This document shows, one piece after another, positions 9,145-18,034 of a DNA stretch of 64,000 bases. The position numbers and the translations under genes were made by a program. The notes beneath the pieces are model-generated. The model was not told where the DNA came from and did not search any database. It saw nothing but the letters and a program-made list of their open reading frames with translations. Origin of the DNA: Paenibacillus sp. HB172176 (lineage in GTDB: Bacteria > Bacillota > Bacilli > Paenibacillales > Paenibacillaceae); contig NZ_JAATHD010000006.1 in NCBI RefSeq assembly GCF_011947265.1, positions 225,586-289,585 of the forward strand, in the 5' to 3' direction. How positions within the stretch are numbered: position 1 is the stretch's first letter; each line of letters starts with the position of its first letter.

Positions 9145-10386
9145 TTGAGCAGTAATGACATCATAGTTAGTTTGGACATCGGTACATCCAAAGTTCGAGC
9201 TATTATTGGTGAGATGAATAATGGAGCCATTAATATTATTGGCGTTGGATCTGCTGACTCGGAAGGAATTCGGAAGGGCGCAATCGTTGATATTGATCAG
9301 ACTGTCCAGTCCATCCGCAACGCGATTGAACATGCGGAGCGCATGGTCGGCATTCAAATATCCGATGTTTATGTCGGCATTCAAGGCAATCATATCGCAT
9401 TGCAGACGAATCATGGCGTCGTAGCCGTGTCCAATGAGGATAGGGAAATTGGCGAAGAAGACATTGAACGCGTCATTCAAGCGGCGAAGGTGGTAGCTCT
9501 TCCGCCTGAACGCGAAATTATTAATCTCGTACCGAAGCAGTATTTGGTTGACGGTCTCGAGGGCATCTCCGATCCAAGAGGCATGATCGGCGTGCGCCTC
9601 GAAGTGGAAGCGACGATCGTGACAGGCGCGAAGACGGCGATACATAATCTGATGCGCTGCGTGGAGAAGGCGGGCCTGCGCATTAACGGCGTCATTCTCT
9701 TGTCCCTTGCCACGGGCGTGATGTCGCTTTCGAAGGACGAGAAGATGATGGGAACGGTTCTGGCCGATATCGGAGCCGGCTCCTGCACGATTGCCGTCTA
9801 TGATCAAGGCGGCCTCGCGGCTATCTCGGCCTTGCCAATCGGCGGGGAATTCGTAACGAATGATATTGCCTACGGTCTGCGGACGCAGAGCGATCAAGCC
9901 GAGAAGTTCAAGCTGAAGTACGGCTGTGCGAACGTTGAGGATGCGGCGGAAGACGTGAAATTCAAAGTGACGCGCATGGGAAGCAATGTGGAGAAGGAAT
10001 TCTCGCAGAAGGATCTTGCAAGCATTATAGAGCCTCGAATGCAGGAAATCTTCCAATTGATTCGCCAAGAGGTTAGGCGGCTTGGCTATGGAGACAATGT
10101 GAACGGATATGTTCTTACAGGCGGCGCAGTTTCCTTGCCCGGCACGCTGGCGCTGGCGCAAGCGGAGCTCGAAGCCTCCGTGCGAATCGCTCTGCCCGAT
10201 TATATCGGCGTGAAGGATGCGGCATACAGCAGCGGCGTCGGAATGATTCAATACGTATCGAAGTATATGGGAGTCAGCAGCGCCGGTTCAGCCAAAAAAT
10301 CTTCAAGTCGTAAAGCGGGTCCATCACCTTCTACTAAACCCGGTATGTTTGAGAAGATTAAAAATATGTTTAACGAATTTATTTGA
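9145..10386 (+). CDS. ftsA: Cell division protein FtsA
   Basis: FtsA is an actin-like ATPase that tethers FtsZ filaments to the membrane. The 413-residue protein shows the phosphate-1 motif DIGTSKVRAIIGE at residue 11, the 1C subdomain, the second phosphate motif LADIGAGSCTIAVYD, and the adenosine motif VLTGGAVSLPG. It ends in a short amphipathic helix (MFEKIKNMFNEFI), the expected membrane-targeting segment. The start is TTG 9145 after GGAGGTG at 9131-9137. ftsZ follows after 17 bases, so the two form one operon. Confidence 0.96.
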   Translation: MSSNDIIVSLDIGTSKVRAIIGEMNNGAINIIGVGSADSEGIRKGAIVDIDQTVQSIRNAIEHAERMVGIQISDVYVGIQGNHIALQTNHGVVAVSNEDREIGEEDIERVIQAAKVVALPPEREIINLVPKQYLVDGLEGISDPRGMIGVRLEVEATIVTGAKTAIHNLMRCVEKAGLRINGVILLSLATGVMSLSKDEKMMGTVLADIGAGSCTIAVYDQGGLAAISALPIGGEFVTNDIAYGLRTQSDQAEKFKLKYGCANVEDAAEDVKFKVTRMGSNVEKEFSQKDLASIIEPRMQEIFQLIRQEVRRLGYGDNVNGYVLTGGAVSLPGTLALAQAELEASVRIALPDYIGVKDAAYSSGVGMIQYVSKYMGVSSAGSAKKSSSRKAGPSPSTKPGMFEKIKNMFNEFI

Positions 10387-10403
10387 CTGGGGGATAATGA
10401 GAG

Positions 10404-11531
10404 ATGTTGGAATTCGACATGGAGCTTGAACAGCTCGCCCAAATAAAAGTAATAGGCGTAGGCGGCGGCGGCAGCAATGCGGTCAACCGCATGATCGAGA
10501 ATGGCGTGAAGGGTGTTGAGTTCATAACCGTTAACACGGATGCTCAAGCGCTTCATCTTGCAAAGTCGGAGCATAAGCTGCAGATTGGCGACAAGCTGAC
10601 CCGCGGACTTGGCGCCGGAGCGAATCCGGAGGTCGGAAGCAAGGCGGCCGAGGAATCCCGCGAACAAATTATGAATCAATTAAAGGGCTCCGACATGGTG
10701 TTCGTTACGGCTGGCATGGGCGGAGGCACAGGTACAGGAGCAGCGCCGGTCATCGCCGAGATTGCCCGCGAATGCGGCGCTTTGACCGTCGGTGTCGTAA
10801 CAAGACCGTTCACCTTCGAAGGACGCAAGCGTTCCGGACAAGCCGAGCTTGGCATTGAAGCGTTGAAGGAAAAGGTCGATACGCTGATTGTCATTCCGAA
10901 TGACCGTCTGCTCGAGATCGTCGACAAGAAGACGCCGATGCTGGAAGCGTTCAGAGAAGCGGATAACGTGCTTCGGCAAGCGGTGCAGGGCATCTCGGAT
11001 TTGATTGCCGTTCCCGGCTTGATCAACCTCGACTTTGCCGACGTGAAGACGATCATGACGGAGCGCGGCTCCGCATTGATGGGGATCGGCGTAGCGACAG
11101 GCGAGAATCGCGCGGCGGAAGCTGCTCGCAAAGCGATTATGAGTCCGTTGCTCGAGACGTCCATTGATGGAGCTCGCGGCGTTATCATGAATATTACGGG
11201 CGGCAACAACCTGTCGCTTTATGAAGTGAATGAAGCGGCCGAGATTGTCATCTCCGCATCCGATCCGGATGTGAATATGATCTTCGGCGCGATTATCGAC
11301 GAGGATCTGAAGGATGAAATCAAGGTTACTGTCATTGCGACCGGTTTTGAATCGAAGCCGATGCAGCAGCAAACGCCTGCGCGTCGCCCCTCGCAGCAAA
11401 GCTCGGATGCGAGTGAATCCAAGCCCGCTTCCAGCTCGAACGGAGTGAAGCCTTTCGGTTCCGGGTCGACAACGAGCGATCAGCTGGAAATTCCCGCTTT
11501 TCTGCGCAAGCAGCCTCGCGGCGACAGATAA
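10404..11531 (+). CDS. ftsZ: Cell division GTPase FtsZ
   Basis: FtsZ is the tubulin-like GTPase that forms the division ring. The 375-residue protein has [14 protein letters not shown] near residue 20, the tubulin signature [11 protein letters not shown], the T7 catalytic loop segment [11 protein letters not shown], a short disordered linker rich in Q, S and P, and the conserved C-terminal peptide [11 protein letters not shown] that binds FtsA and SepF. Both partners are encoded in this window. The start is ATG 10404 after GGGGGAT. A strong terminator follows directly, closing the dcw cluster. Confidence 0.98.
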   Translation: MLEFDMELEQLAQIKVIGVGGGGSNAVNRMIENGVKGVEFITVNTDAQALHLAKSEHKLQIGDKLTRGLGAGANPEVGSKAAEESREQIMNQLKGSDMVFVTAGMGGGTGTGAAPVIAEIARECGALTVGVVTRPFTFEGRKRSGQAELGIEALKEKVDTLIVIPNDRLLEIVDKKTPMLEAFREADNVLRQAVQGISDLIAVPGLINLDFADVKTIMTERGSALMGIGVATGENRAAEAARKAIMSPLLETSIDGARGVIMNITGGNNLSLYEVNEAAEIVISASDPDVNMIFGAIIDEDLKDEIKVTVIATGFESKPMQQQTPARRPSQQSSDASESKPASSSNGVKPFGSGSTTSDQLEIPAFLRKQPRGDR

Positions 11532-11545
11532 TTCAAGCTTTAGAG

Positions 11546-11579
11546 ACGTCTCTTCCATTATGGAGGAGGCGTTTTTTTT
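11546..11579 (+). terminator. Rho-independent terminator after ftsZ
   Basis: An 11-base stem (11546-11556 with 11562-11572, two G-U pairs), a five-base loop ATTAT and a run of eight T lie 14 bases after the ftsZ stop. Confidence 0.9.
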
Positions 11580-11587
11580 ATGAGTAG

Positions 11588-11653
11588 TCGACAAAAAAAG
11601 ATAGGGGGCACCGTCATGAATAGACAGACTTTGAAATAGGATTACAATATACT
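11588..11653 (+). promoter_or_regulatory. Candidate Spo0A-controlled promoter of spoIIGA-sigE
   Basis: A reverse-strand near-match to the Spo0A box (TCGACAAAA, 11588-11596, complement TTTTGTCGA) lies upstream of TAGACA (11621-11626) and TATACT (11648-11653). These hexamers are 21 bases apart. That is unusually long, and it recalls the B. subtilis spoIIG promoter, which is known for a 22-base spacer and Spo0A dependence. The match is by pattern only. Confidence 0.4.
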
Positions 11654-11724
11654 AGTCTCAGGTAGTTTCCCCGCGAAGCTTAAGTAGCGCTTTGATGTGT
11701 CGATCCTGGAGGAAGGGGACTCTC

Positions 11725-12642
11725 ATGACGGTTTATGCTGATCTTCTGTTTTTGCGGGAAATGCTGATAGACGGCGCAGTTCTCCTTACGACCGCATGGG
11801 TTCGCCATTTCAAGCCAAATCCTTGGCGGGTGCTGGCTGCTTCAGCGTGCGGAGCCTGCTATGTTGTACTTATGCTGGTGCCCCCGTTATCATTCCTGTT
11901 TACTTTAGGCGTGAAAATTTTGTTCTCCCTGTTTATGATCTGGATTACGTTCGGCTTTCATTCCCTTCAACATTTTTTCCGCACTACGGCTGCATTTTAT
12001 ACGGTCAATTTCGTGGCTGCCGGAGCGGTTCTGGGACTGTACTATTTGTTCATTCAGGGCTCGGGCAAGATGTGGGAAACGATATCCTTCGCCGGCGGCA
12101 GCATGCAGGCGGAGCTGCGGCTAGGTTTTTTTTATTTCATCGCCGCATTTTGCATCGGAATATATATCTATCGCTCTGTCCTGACGCAGAAGCAAGAACG
12201 GGAGCTGGTGCGCACACATTTAGCAGAAGTAACGATACACATTGGAGAAGGGATCTATACATGCATCGGCCTAATCGATACGGGCAATCAGCTCTATGAT
12301 CCGCTGACGCGCACGCCGGTCATGGTGATGGAAGCCTCAAGATGGGAGGAGGAGCTGCCGGCTTCGTGGCTTGCGAGCATTAAGAGCGCGCAGGTAGATC
12401 GATTGGTAGCGGGCCTGGACGGCTCATCGTTCGTATGGCAAGACAGGCTGCGGCTTGTGCCGTTCCGAGGGGTGAATCGGGGATCGCAATTCATGCTGGC
12501 GGTGAAGCCCGATGCGGTGAAGGTCTGCTGCGAGGGAAGGGTGTACGAAACAAGCAAGGTGCTCATCGGTCTCGACGGGGGCAAGCTTGCCTCGGATGGC
12601 GCCTATCAAGCCATTATCCATCCGTCAATGGTCGGATCGTAA
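11725..12642 (+). CDS. spoIIGA: Sporulation sigma-E factor-processing peptidase SpoIIGA
   Basis: SpoIIGA is the membrane-bound aspartic protease that removes the pro-sequence of pro-sigma-E in the mother cell after a signal from the forespore. The 305-residue protein has about five membrane helices in residues 1-150 and a C-terminal aspartic protease domain with the active-site motif LIDTGNQLYDPLT. The start is ATG 11725 after GGAGGAAGGGG, rather than the in-frame ATG 11692. It lies 72 bases before sigE, its substrate, as in all Bacillales. Long spacers in its promoter region suggest Spo0A control. Confidence 0.94.
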   Translation: MTVYADLLFLREMLIDGAVLLTTAWVRHFKPNPWRVLAASACGACYVVLMLVPPLSFLFTLGVKILFSLFMIWITFGFHSLQHFFRTTAAFYTVNFVAAGAVLGLYYLFIQGSGKMWETISFAGGSMQAELRLGFFYFIAAFCIGIYIYRSVLTQKQERELVRTHLAEVTIHIGEGIYTCIGLIDTGNQLYDPLTRTPVMVMEASRWEEELPASWLASIKSAQVDRLVAGLDGSSFVWQDRLRLVPFRGVNRGSQFMLAVKPDAVKVCCEGRVYETSKVLIGLDGGKLASDGAYQAIIHPSMVGS

Positions 12643-12714
12643 TCGAAGCAACACATACCGGGCAGCAATAATTCACCGGGCGCACTATCAATTCACCTGG
12701 GAGGGATGGGTCTT

Positions 12715-13437
12715 ATGCTCGTCAAATATAAACTGATCATGCAGCTCTATTATTATCGCCTTCTGTTCCTGTTCGGAATGAAAAGCGAGGAAATCTATTA
12801 TATTGGGGGAAGCGAGGCGCTGCCGCCGCCTCTGACCCGTGAAGAAGAGGAATATTTGCTGGAGAAGCTTCCGTCTGGCGATACGGCGATTAGAGCCATG
12901 CTGATTGAGCGGAATCTTCGTCTGGTTGTCTATATTGCGAGAAAGTTCGAGAATACGGGCATTCATATCGAGGATTTGGTTTCCATCGGAGCTATCGGCT
13001 TGATCAAGGCTGTCAACACCTTCGATCCCGAGAAGAAAATCAAGCTGGCTACTTACGCATCGAGATGCATCGAGAACGAAATTCTGATGTATCTCAGACG
13101 CAACAGCAAGATTCGCACGGAGGTATCCTTCGACGAGCCGCTGAATATCGATTGGGACGGCAACGAGCTGCTGCTCTCGGATGTGCTCGGCACGGAGAAT
13201 GACACGATCTACCGCAATATCGAGGAGCAGGTCGACCGCAAGCTGCTGCATAAAGCGCTCGACAAATTATCCGAACGAGAGCGCATCATTATGGAGCTTC
13301 GCTTCGGCCTCGCTGACGGTGAGGAGAAAACGCAGAAGGATGTTGCGGATATGCTCGGTATTTCCCAATCGTACATTTCCAGGCTCGAAAAAAGAATTAT
13401 TAAGCGCCTTCGGAAGGAATTTAACAAGATGGTATAA
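12715..13437 (+). CDS. sigE: RNA polymerase sporulation sigma factor SigE (pro-form)
   Basis: Sigma-E directs early mother-cell transcription. The product is 240 residues. Its N-terminal pro-sequence of about 27 residues ([17 protein letters not shown]...) precedes the conserved [15 protein letters not shown], near which SpoIIGA cleaves. Region 2 ([25 protein letters not shown]) and region 4 ([20 protein letters not shown]) are intact, and the C-terminus [10 protein letters not shown] matches the family. ATG 12715 is favoured over ATG 12706 because GGGAGGG at 12699-12705 would abut the latter. The neighbouring spoIIGA provides its activating protease. Confidence 0.96.
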   Translation: MLVKYKLIMQLYYYRLLFLFGMKSEEIYYIGGSEALPPPLTREEEEYLLEKLPSGDTAIRAMLIERNLRLVVYIARKFENTGIHIEDLVSIGAIGLIKAVNTFDPEKKIKLATYASRCIENEILMYLRRNSKIRTEVSFDEPLNIDWDGNELLLSDVLGTENDTIYRNIEEQVDRKLLHKALDKLSERERIIMELRFGLADGEEKTQKDVADMLGISQSYISRLEKRIIKRLRKEFNKMV

Positions 13438-13489
13438 GGATTTGCCGTGTTTCGAGATTTGTGCGCATTGCCTCGAGATGTCAGCTCAG

Positions 13490-13518
13490 GAATAAAAAGA
13501 ACGCTCAGGGAGATAATG
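13490..13518 (+). promoter_or_regulatory. Candidate sigma-F/sigma-G promoter of sigG
   Basis: GAATA (13490-13494), a 14-base spacer and GGAGATAATG (13509-13518) resemble the forespore consensus (GYATA-type -35 and GGNNANAHTR -10). The -10 match is complete. The -35 has A where sigma-F prefers C or T. B. subtilis sigG is known to be transcribed by sigma-F and sigma-G, which fits the position 34 bases before the start codon. Confidence 0.45.
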
Positions 13519-13551
13519 AACATTAATGTTTCTCCTTGGGAGGTAATCACG

Positions 13552-14334
13552 TTGACCCGAAATAAAGTCGAGATCTGTGGAGTGGATACCGCGAAACTGC
13601 CTGTGCTGACCAATGTCGAGATGAGAGAGCTGTTCACGGCATTACAAACCCGAAATGAGTGGGCAGCAAGAGAGAAATTAGTAAACGGCAATCTGCGGCT
13701 GGTGCTAAGCGTCATTCAACGATTCAACAATAGGGGAGAGTTTGTGGACGATCTGTTCCAGGTCGGCTGCATCGGACTTATGAAGGCGATCGATAATTTC
13801 GACCTTAGTCAAAATGTCAAATTTTCCACCTATGCCGTGCCGATGATTATCGGCGAAATTCGTCGGTATCTGCGCGATAACAACCCGATCAGGGTGTCCC
13901 GAAGCCTTCGGGATATTGCTTATAAAGCGCTGCAGGTTCGCGATAGCCTGACGAACAAAAATTGTCGCGAACCGACGATATTCGAAATCTCGGAGGCGCT
14001 GAACGTGCCGAAGGAGGATGTTGTATTCGCGCTTGATGCGATTCAGGATCCGGTTTCCCTGTTCGAGCCGATCTATCATGACGGAGGGGATCCAATCTAT
14101 GTGATGGATCAAATCAGCGACGATCGCAACAAGGATGTGTCATGGATCGAAGAAATCGCGCTTCGCGAGGCGATGACCAAGCTGAATGATCGGGAGAAAA
14201 TGATTCTGTCGATGCGTTTCTTCGAGGGCAAGACCCAGATGGAGGTTGCCGATGAAATCGGCATATCCCAGGCGCAGGTGTCCAGGCTGGAGAAGTCGGC
14301 CATCGGGCAAATGCAGAAGCATGTGAAAACATAG
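13552..14334 (+). CDS. sigG: RNA polymerase sporulation sigma factor SigG
   Basis: Sigma-G directs late forespore transcription. The 260-residue protein starts with RNKVEICGVDTAKLPVL, a signature of SigG. It carries region 2 (NLRLVLSVIQRFNNRGE, DDLFQVGCIGLMKAIDNF), region 3 and region 4 (GKTQMEVADEIGISQAQVSR). The start is TTG 13552 after GGGAGGT at 13538-13544. Upstream in-frame ATGs at 13447 and 13516 would add residues unknown in the family. It is separated from sigE by a short gap that contains a forespore-type promoter candidate, and it is followed by a strong terminator. Confidence 0.96.
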   Translation: MTRNKVEICGVDTAKLPVLTNVEMRELFTALQTRNEWAAREKLVNGNLRLVLSVIQRFNNRGEFVDDLFQVGCIGLMKAIDNFDLSQNVKFSTYAVPMIIGEIRRYLRDNNPIRVSRSLRDIAYKALQVRDSLTNKNCREPTIFEISEALNVPKEDVVFALDAIQDPVSLFEPIYHDGGDPIYVMDQISDDRNKDVSWIEEIALREAMTKLNDREKMILSMRFFEGKTQMEVADEIGISQAQVSRLEKSAIGQMQKHVKT

Positions 14335-14348
14335 CAAGGAGCTCCAAG

Positions 14349-14395
14349 CAGCCTCCTTCCCGTACGCCATACGGGAGGGGGGCTGTTTCTATTTT
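14349..14395 (+). terminator. Rho-independent terminator after sigG
   Basis: A 15-base stem (14349-14363 with 14371-14385, fully paired if G-U is allowed) with a short loop is followed by TTTCTATTTT. It ends the sporulation sigma-factor group. Confidence 0.9.
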
Positions 14396-14475
14396 GCGGG
14401 ACGGCAACATAGGATAAAGTAATGGCGCGTACGGCGCGGGATAAAGCCAATTTGCCGGAAAAGTGGTGAGCATGC

Positions 14476-14757
14476 TTGAAAATATCCGATTTCCAGACGA
14501 AGGATGTCATTAATATTGTGGACGGCAAGAAGCTTGGGCAAATTACCGATCTCGAGCTTGATCTCAGACAGGGGCGAATCGATGCCGTCATCGTTCCGCA
14601 ATTCACGAAGGTGTTCGGGCTGTTCGGCAGCAGCGGCACGGAGATCGTCATCCCTTGGCGCAGCATTGTGAAGATCGGCGCGGATGTCGTGCTGGTTCGG
14701 CTCGATGAATCGAAGACGATAAGAGCCGAAGAGGATGATTTGCATGTGCGATCGTAA
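14476..14757 (+). CDS. ylmC: YlmC/YmxH family PRC-barrel sporulation protein
   Basis: This small protein of 93 residues is made of a single PRC-barrel-type fold (DVINIVDGKKLGQITDLELD, then VIVPQF and IPWRSIVKIG). The YlmC/YmxH family is widespread in spore formers, and its molecular role is not established. The start is TTG 14476 with GTGGTGAG upstream. ATG 14472 is in another frame. As in B. subtilis it sits between sigG and the ylmD-ylmE pair. No transmembrane segment is visible. Confidence 0.85.
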   Translation: MKISDFQTKDVINIVDGKKLGQITDLELDLRQGRIDAVIVPQFTKVFGLFGSSGTEIVIPWRSIVKIGADVVLVRLDESKTIRAEEDDLHVRS

Positions 14758-14822
14758 GGCGGTACACTGAAAGAAGCAATCAAACGGAAACGGATAGGAA
14801 ATAGCAGGAATGAGGTGAGCAG

Positions 14823-15662
14823 GTGGAGCCGTTCAACATGGAAGCGAAGAAGTCTTCGCTTTTTTTATTGTCGCCTTGGATGGAGCAGCATAACGAGCTT
14901 GACGCCGGCTTTTCCTCGAGATTGGGAGGCGTGAGCGAGGAGCAGTGGCAATCGCTTAATCTGGGTCTGCATGTCCGCGACCGCGACGATTCAGTTATAA
15001 CGAATCGCAAGCGGCTGACTGAGGCGCTCCGGTGGCCGTTCGAGGCTTGGACATGCGCGGAGCAGGTGCATGGCAGCGAGGTTTTCCAGGTGACCGCGGC
15101 GGAGCGTGGCAAGGGCAGATCGGCCTTGGTGGATGGGATTGCCGGCTGCGATGCCTTAATGACGAATGTCTCCGGCGTGCTGTTGACATCGCTTTATGCG
15201 GATTGCGTGCCGCTCTATTTCTACGCGCCGGATGTCAAGGCTGTCGCTCTCGCCCACGCGGGATGGCGCGGCACTGTAGGGGAAATCGCCGATCGTACGA
15301 TCGCTGCGATGGGAGAGGCGTACGGCGCGAAGCCCGAAGTCATGCAGGCGGCAATCGGTCCGTCGATCGGTCCATGCTGCTACGAGGTTGACGGGGCTGT
15401 CATTCGCGAGGTGGAGCGGCTCTTGAACGAACTGCAGCTGCCCGGGGACAAGCAGGAGACATGCATGAAGCTTGAAGCCGGCGGCAAGGCCCGACTGAAC
15501 TTGAAAGAAATAAACCGACAGATTATGATAAAAGCAGGAATTTTGCCGATCCATATCGAATTAAGCAAGTGGTGTACCGGCTGCCGTACCGATCTGTTCT
15601 TCTCTCACCGGATGGAGGCGGGGCTGACAGGTCGAATGGCAAGCTGGATCGGCTTTTCGTAA
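14823..15662 (+). CDS. pgeF: Peptidoglycan editing factor / laccase-domain purine phosphorylase PgeF (YlmD)
   Basis: This belongs to the YfiH/laccase-domain (Pfam DUF152) family. Relatives act on purine nucleosides, and PgeF limits L-Ser misincorporation into peptidoglycan in E. coli. The 279-residue product has the metal-binding histidine and cysteine motifs QVHGSEV, YADCVPLYF and AHAGWRGTV, and GPSIGPCCYEV in the C-terminal half. It ends with the family segment CTGCRTDLFFSHR. The start is GTG 14823 after GAGGTG. It lies in the ylm group with the PLP protein YlmE directly after it. Confidence 0.88.
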   Translation: MEPFNMEAKKSSLFLLSPWMEQHNELDAGFSSRLGGVSEEQWQSLNLGLHVRDRDDSVITNRKRLTEALRWPFEAWTCAEQVHGSEVFQVTAAERGKGRSALVDGIAGCDALMTNVSGVLLTSLYADCVPLYFYAPDVKAVALAHAGWRGTVGEIADRTIAAMGEAYGAKPEVMQAAIGPSIGPCCYEVDGAVIREVERLLNELQLPGDKQETCMKLEAGGKARLNLKEINRQIMIKAGILPIHIELSKWCTGCRTDLFFSHRMEAGLTGRMASWIGFS

Positions 15663-15678
15663 AGAGGTGAAGTTGCAA

Positions 15679-16386
15679 ATGACTATGGCAAAACGACTGG
15701 AGCTGGTCGAGCGGCGGATCGCGGCGGCATGCGAGCGTTCCGGCAGAAGCCGGGATGACATTCAAATCATCGCGGTGACGAAGTATGTTTCCGTCGATAC
15801 GGCGAAAGCAGCTTTTGACAGCGGGCTCGAGCATCTGGGCGAGAACAGATGGCAGGACGCGAAGGCGAAATGGGAGGCGTTCCACGAATCCGCAGAGTCT
15901 CCGAATGATGAGCCGATCTGGCATTTCATCGGAACGCTGCAGACGAACAAGGTGAAGGAAGTCATTGGGAAATTCACATACATTCATTCGCTGGACAGGC
16001 TTTCGCTTGCGGAAGCTCTTCAGAGCAAAGCTTCCCTGATGGGTATTACGGTTCCTTGCTTCTTACAGGTGAACGTGTCGGGCGAAGCGTCCAAGCACGG
16101 CATGGAGCCAAGGGAGCTGCCTGATTTTCTTCAGCAGCTGCAGAGCTTCCCGGCGCTGAAAATTATCGGCCTCATGACAATGGCGCCTCACGCCGAGCAT
16201 GCCGAGGATACGAGAGCGGTATTTCGCGGGCTTCGCGAGCTCAGGGACGAGATGAAGCAATTGCCCGGAGGGACCGATTTGACGGAGTTGTCGATGGGCA
16301 TGTCGAATGATTTCGAGATCGCGATTGAAGAGGGAGCGACTTGGGTAAGACTAGGAACCATATTAGTGGGAAAAGAGGAGGAATGA
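15679..16386 (+). CDS. ylmE: YggS/YlmE family PLP homeostasis protein
   Basis: This is a pyridoxal-phosphate-binding protein of the alanine racemase fold type III, thought to control free PLP and amino-acid balance. The 235-residue protein has the PLP lysine in IIAVTKYVSVD, ENRWQDAKAKW, WHFIGTLQTNKVK, the MTMAPHA segment and LSMGMSNDFEIAIEEGAT. ATG 15679 is 7-8 nt after AGAGGTGAA. The nearer GTG 15667 overlaps that site. It is 3 bases from sepF and belongs to the same transcript. Confidence 0.92.
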   Translation: MTMAKRLELVERRIAAACERSGRSRDDIQIIAVTKYVSVDTAKAAFDSGLEHLGENRWQDAKAKWEAFHESAESPNDEPIWHFIGTLQTNKVKEVIGKFTYIHSLDRLSLAEALQSKASLMGITVPCFLQVNVSGEASKHGMEPRELPDFLQQLQSFPALKIIGLMTMAPHAEHAEDTRAVFRGLRELRDEMKQLPGGTDLTELSMGMSNDFEIAIEEGATWVRLGTILVGKEEE

Positions 16387-16389
16387 GCG

Positions 16390-16854
16390 ATGAGCGTTAT
16401 GAATCGGTTTATGAATTTTCTCGGTTTGCAGGAAGAGGAGGAAATTATCGAGCGGGAACAAATTTCTCAAGCGGATGATCAGGAGAATGAAACCTCCGCG
16501 TTCGAGGCGCGTAGAAATACAAGAAGCAATACTGCCGCCAGCAATAATGTGGTCAGCATCCATTCGCAGAAGAACGCAAGGGTCGTATTAAGCGAGCCCC
16601 GTTCCTACGACGACGCGCAGGAAATTGCGGATCATCTGAAATCCAGAAGAGCGGTCGTCGTTAATCTGCAGCGTGTGCGCGGCGATCTGGCTATGCGAAT
16701 TGTTGATTTCTTGAACGGTACAGTGTACGCTTTAGGCGGCGGCATCTCGAAGCTGGGTCCTAATATATTTCTTTGCACGCCGGATACCGTGGAAATCCAG
16801 GGCTCCATATCAGAGATGCTGGCGGAGGAGAACGATTACAACAAAATGAGGTGA
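16390..16854 (+). CDS. sepF: Cell division protein SepF
   Basis: SepF polymerises on FtsZ bundles and anchors them to the membrane, overlapping FtsA in function. The 154-residue protein has an N-terminal amphipathic helix ([11 protein letters not shown]), an acidic and disordered middle, and a C-terminal SepF domain with [25 protein letters not shown] and [12 protein letters not shown]. It begins at ATG 16390 after AGGAGG. Its partner FtsZ is encoded 5 kb upstream. Confidence 0.95.
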   Translation: MSVMNRFMNFLGLQEEEEIIEREQISQADDQENETSAFEARRNTRSNTAASNNVVSIHSQKNARVVLSEPRSYDDAQEIADHLKSRRAVVVNLQRVRGDLAMRIVDFLNGTVYALGGGISKLGPNIFLCTPDTVEIQGSISEMLAEENDYNKMR

Positions 16855-16861
16855 CCACGGA

Positions 16862-17140
16862 TTGGAAGCTTTTGTATTGAACCTAGTAAGTATAGCTTTA
16901 GAAATCTATAGCTATTTGATTATCGGATATGTGCTGTTATCCTGGTTTCCCAATGCCCGCGAAAGCTTTATCGGGCAGTTGCTCGGCAAAATCGTGGAGC
17001 CGTATATCAGTATTTTCCGCAGATTTATTCCTCCAATCGGAGGCGTGCTCGATTTATCGCCGATTATTGCGATTTTCGCGCTGCGTTTTATATCGGCAGG
17101 CTTGATCGCCGTGCTGGTTTATATCTTTGATTTGTTCTAA
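16862..17140 (+). CDS. ylmG: YggT family membrane protein YlmG
   Basis: This 92-residue protein has two hydrophobic segments separated by a loop with PNARESFIGQLLGKIVEPYISIFRR in pattern, the hallmark of the YGGT family. The family is linked to division and, in plastids, to nucleoid and division organisation. The exact role in bacteria is not known. The start is TTG 16862 with GAGGTGA upstream. It lies between sepF and ylmH as in most Bacillales. Confidence 0.88.
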   Translation: MEAFVLNLVSIALEIYSYLIIGYVLLSWFPNARESFIGQLLGKIVEPYISIFRRFIPPIGGVLDLSPIIAIFALRFISAGLIAVLVYIFDLF

Positions 17141-17149
17141 GGCGGATGA

Positions 17150-17938
17150 ATGATGATGAAGCAAACGATTTATGAGCATTTTCATGGAGACGAGAAGCCG
17201 TTTGTCGATCGGGCGACGGAATGGATAGAACGGTCCGCCGAGCTGCATGAGCTCAGGCGGACCGATTTTTTGGATCCGAGGCAGGCCGAGATCGTGACCA
17301 TGCTGGCCAATCGCAACGGGGATGCGGCTGTGCGTCTGGACGGCGGCTATGAGCAAGCTGAACGAAGAAGAGCAATCATTGCACCGCATTATCGCAATCT
17401 AGAAGAAGAAGAGGCAGGTATCTCCGTACTGTCGACTCATGCTCCGGGTCAAGACAAACTGGATCTGGACCATGGCGATTTTTTGGGAGCGTTGCTCGGA
17501 CTTGGCATTAAGAGGGATCGGATCGGCGATATTCATGTGCATGATTCCTTTACGCATATCATCGTTTCGGACGAAATTGCCGATTACTTAAATATCCATC
17601 TGCGTCAAGTGCATCGCTACAGCGTGCTGACCGAGGTTGTCCCGTTGCAGGATCTTCGTACGGTCATTCCGAAGCTGGAGGAGCTTGAGCTGTCTGTCGC
17701 TTCCTTGAGGCTGGACGGCATCGCCAGCGATGTCTACCGGGTCAGCCGGGCGAAAATCGTGGATCCGATTCGCGCGGGTCGCTGCCGCGTGAATTGGAAG
17801 ACGACCGAGAATCCATCCGAGCCGCTGAAGGAGGGCGATGTGATTTCCTTCAAGGGACTTGGCCGTTTCAAGATGCTCGGGGTCGAGGGAGTGACAAAAA
17901 AAGGCAGAATCCGCGTGAAAATCGGCAAATTTATTTAA
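17150..17938 (+). CDS. ylmH: S4-domain RNA-binding protein YlmH (RqcP)
   Basis: YlmH/RqcP is an S4-domain protein that works with RqcH in ribosome-associated quality control, helping tRNA-Ala movement during alanine tailing of stalled chains. The 262-residue product has a central domain (GDFLGALLGLGIKRDRIGDI) and a C-terminal S4 domain (LRLDGIASDVYRVSRAKI ... GDVISFKGLGRFK). Three consecutive ATG codons stand at the start, with a weak AAGGCGG, so the first residue is uncertain. A terminator follows, separating it from the inserted iron genes. Confidence 0.9.
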   Translation: MMMKQTIYEHFHGDEKPFVDRATEWIERSAELHELRRTDFLDPRQAEIVTMLANRNGDAAVRLDGGYEQAERRRAIIAPHYRNLEEEEAGISVLSTHAPGQDKLDLDHGDFLGALLGLGIKRDRIGDIHVHDSFTHIIVSDEIADYLNIHLRQVHRYSVLTEVVPLQDLRTVIPKLEELELSVASLRLDGIASDVYRVSRAKIVDPIRAGRCRVNWKTTENPSEPLKEGDVISFKGLGRFKMLGVEGVTKKGRIRVKIGKFI

Positions 17939-17954
17939 CGATTTCAATACCGAA

Positions 17955-17989
17955 CAGTCGCCTGCATGGATGAAGGCGACTGTTGCTTT
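17955..17989 (+). terminator. Rho-independent terminator after ylmH
   Basis: A nine-base perfect stem (CAGTCGCCT with AGGCGACTG), a ten-base loop and TTGCTTT follow the ylmH stop by 16 bases. It marks the upstream edge of the inserted iron gene pair. Confidence 0.8.
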
Positions 17990-18034
17990 ATGCCATGCAA
18001 TATGGAGCTAAATCCGGCTTCGGGAGGGTGGATA

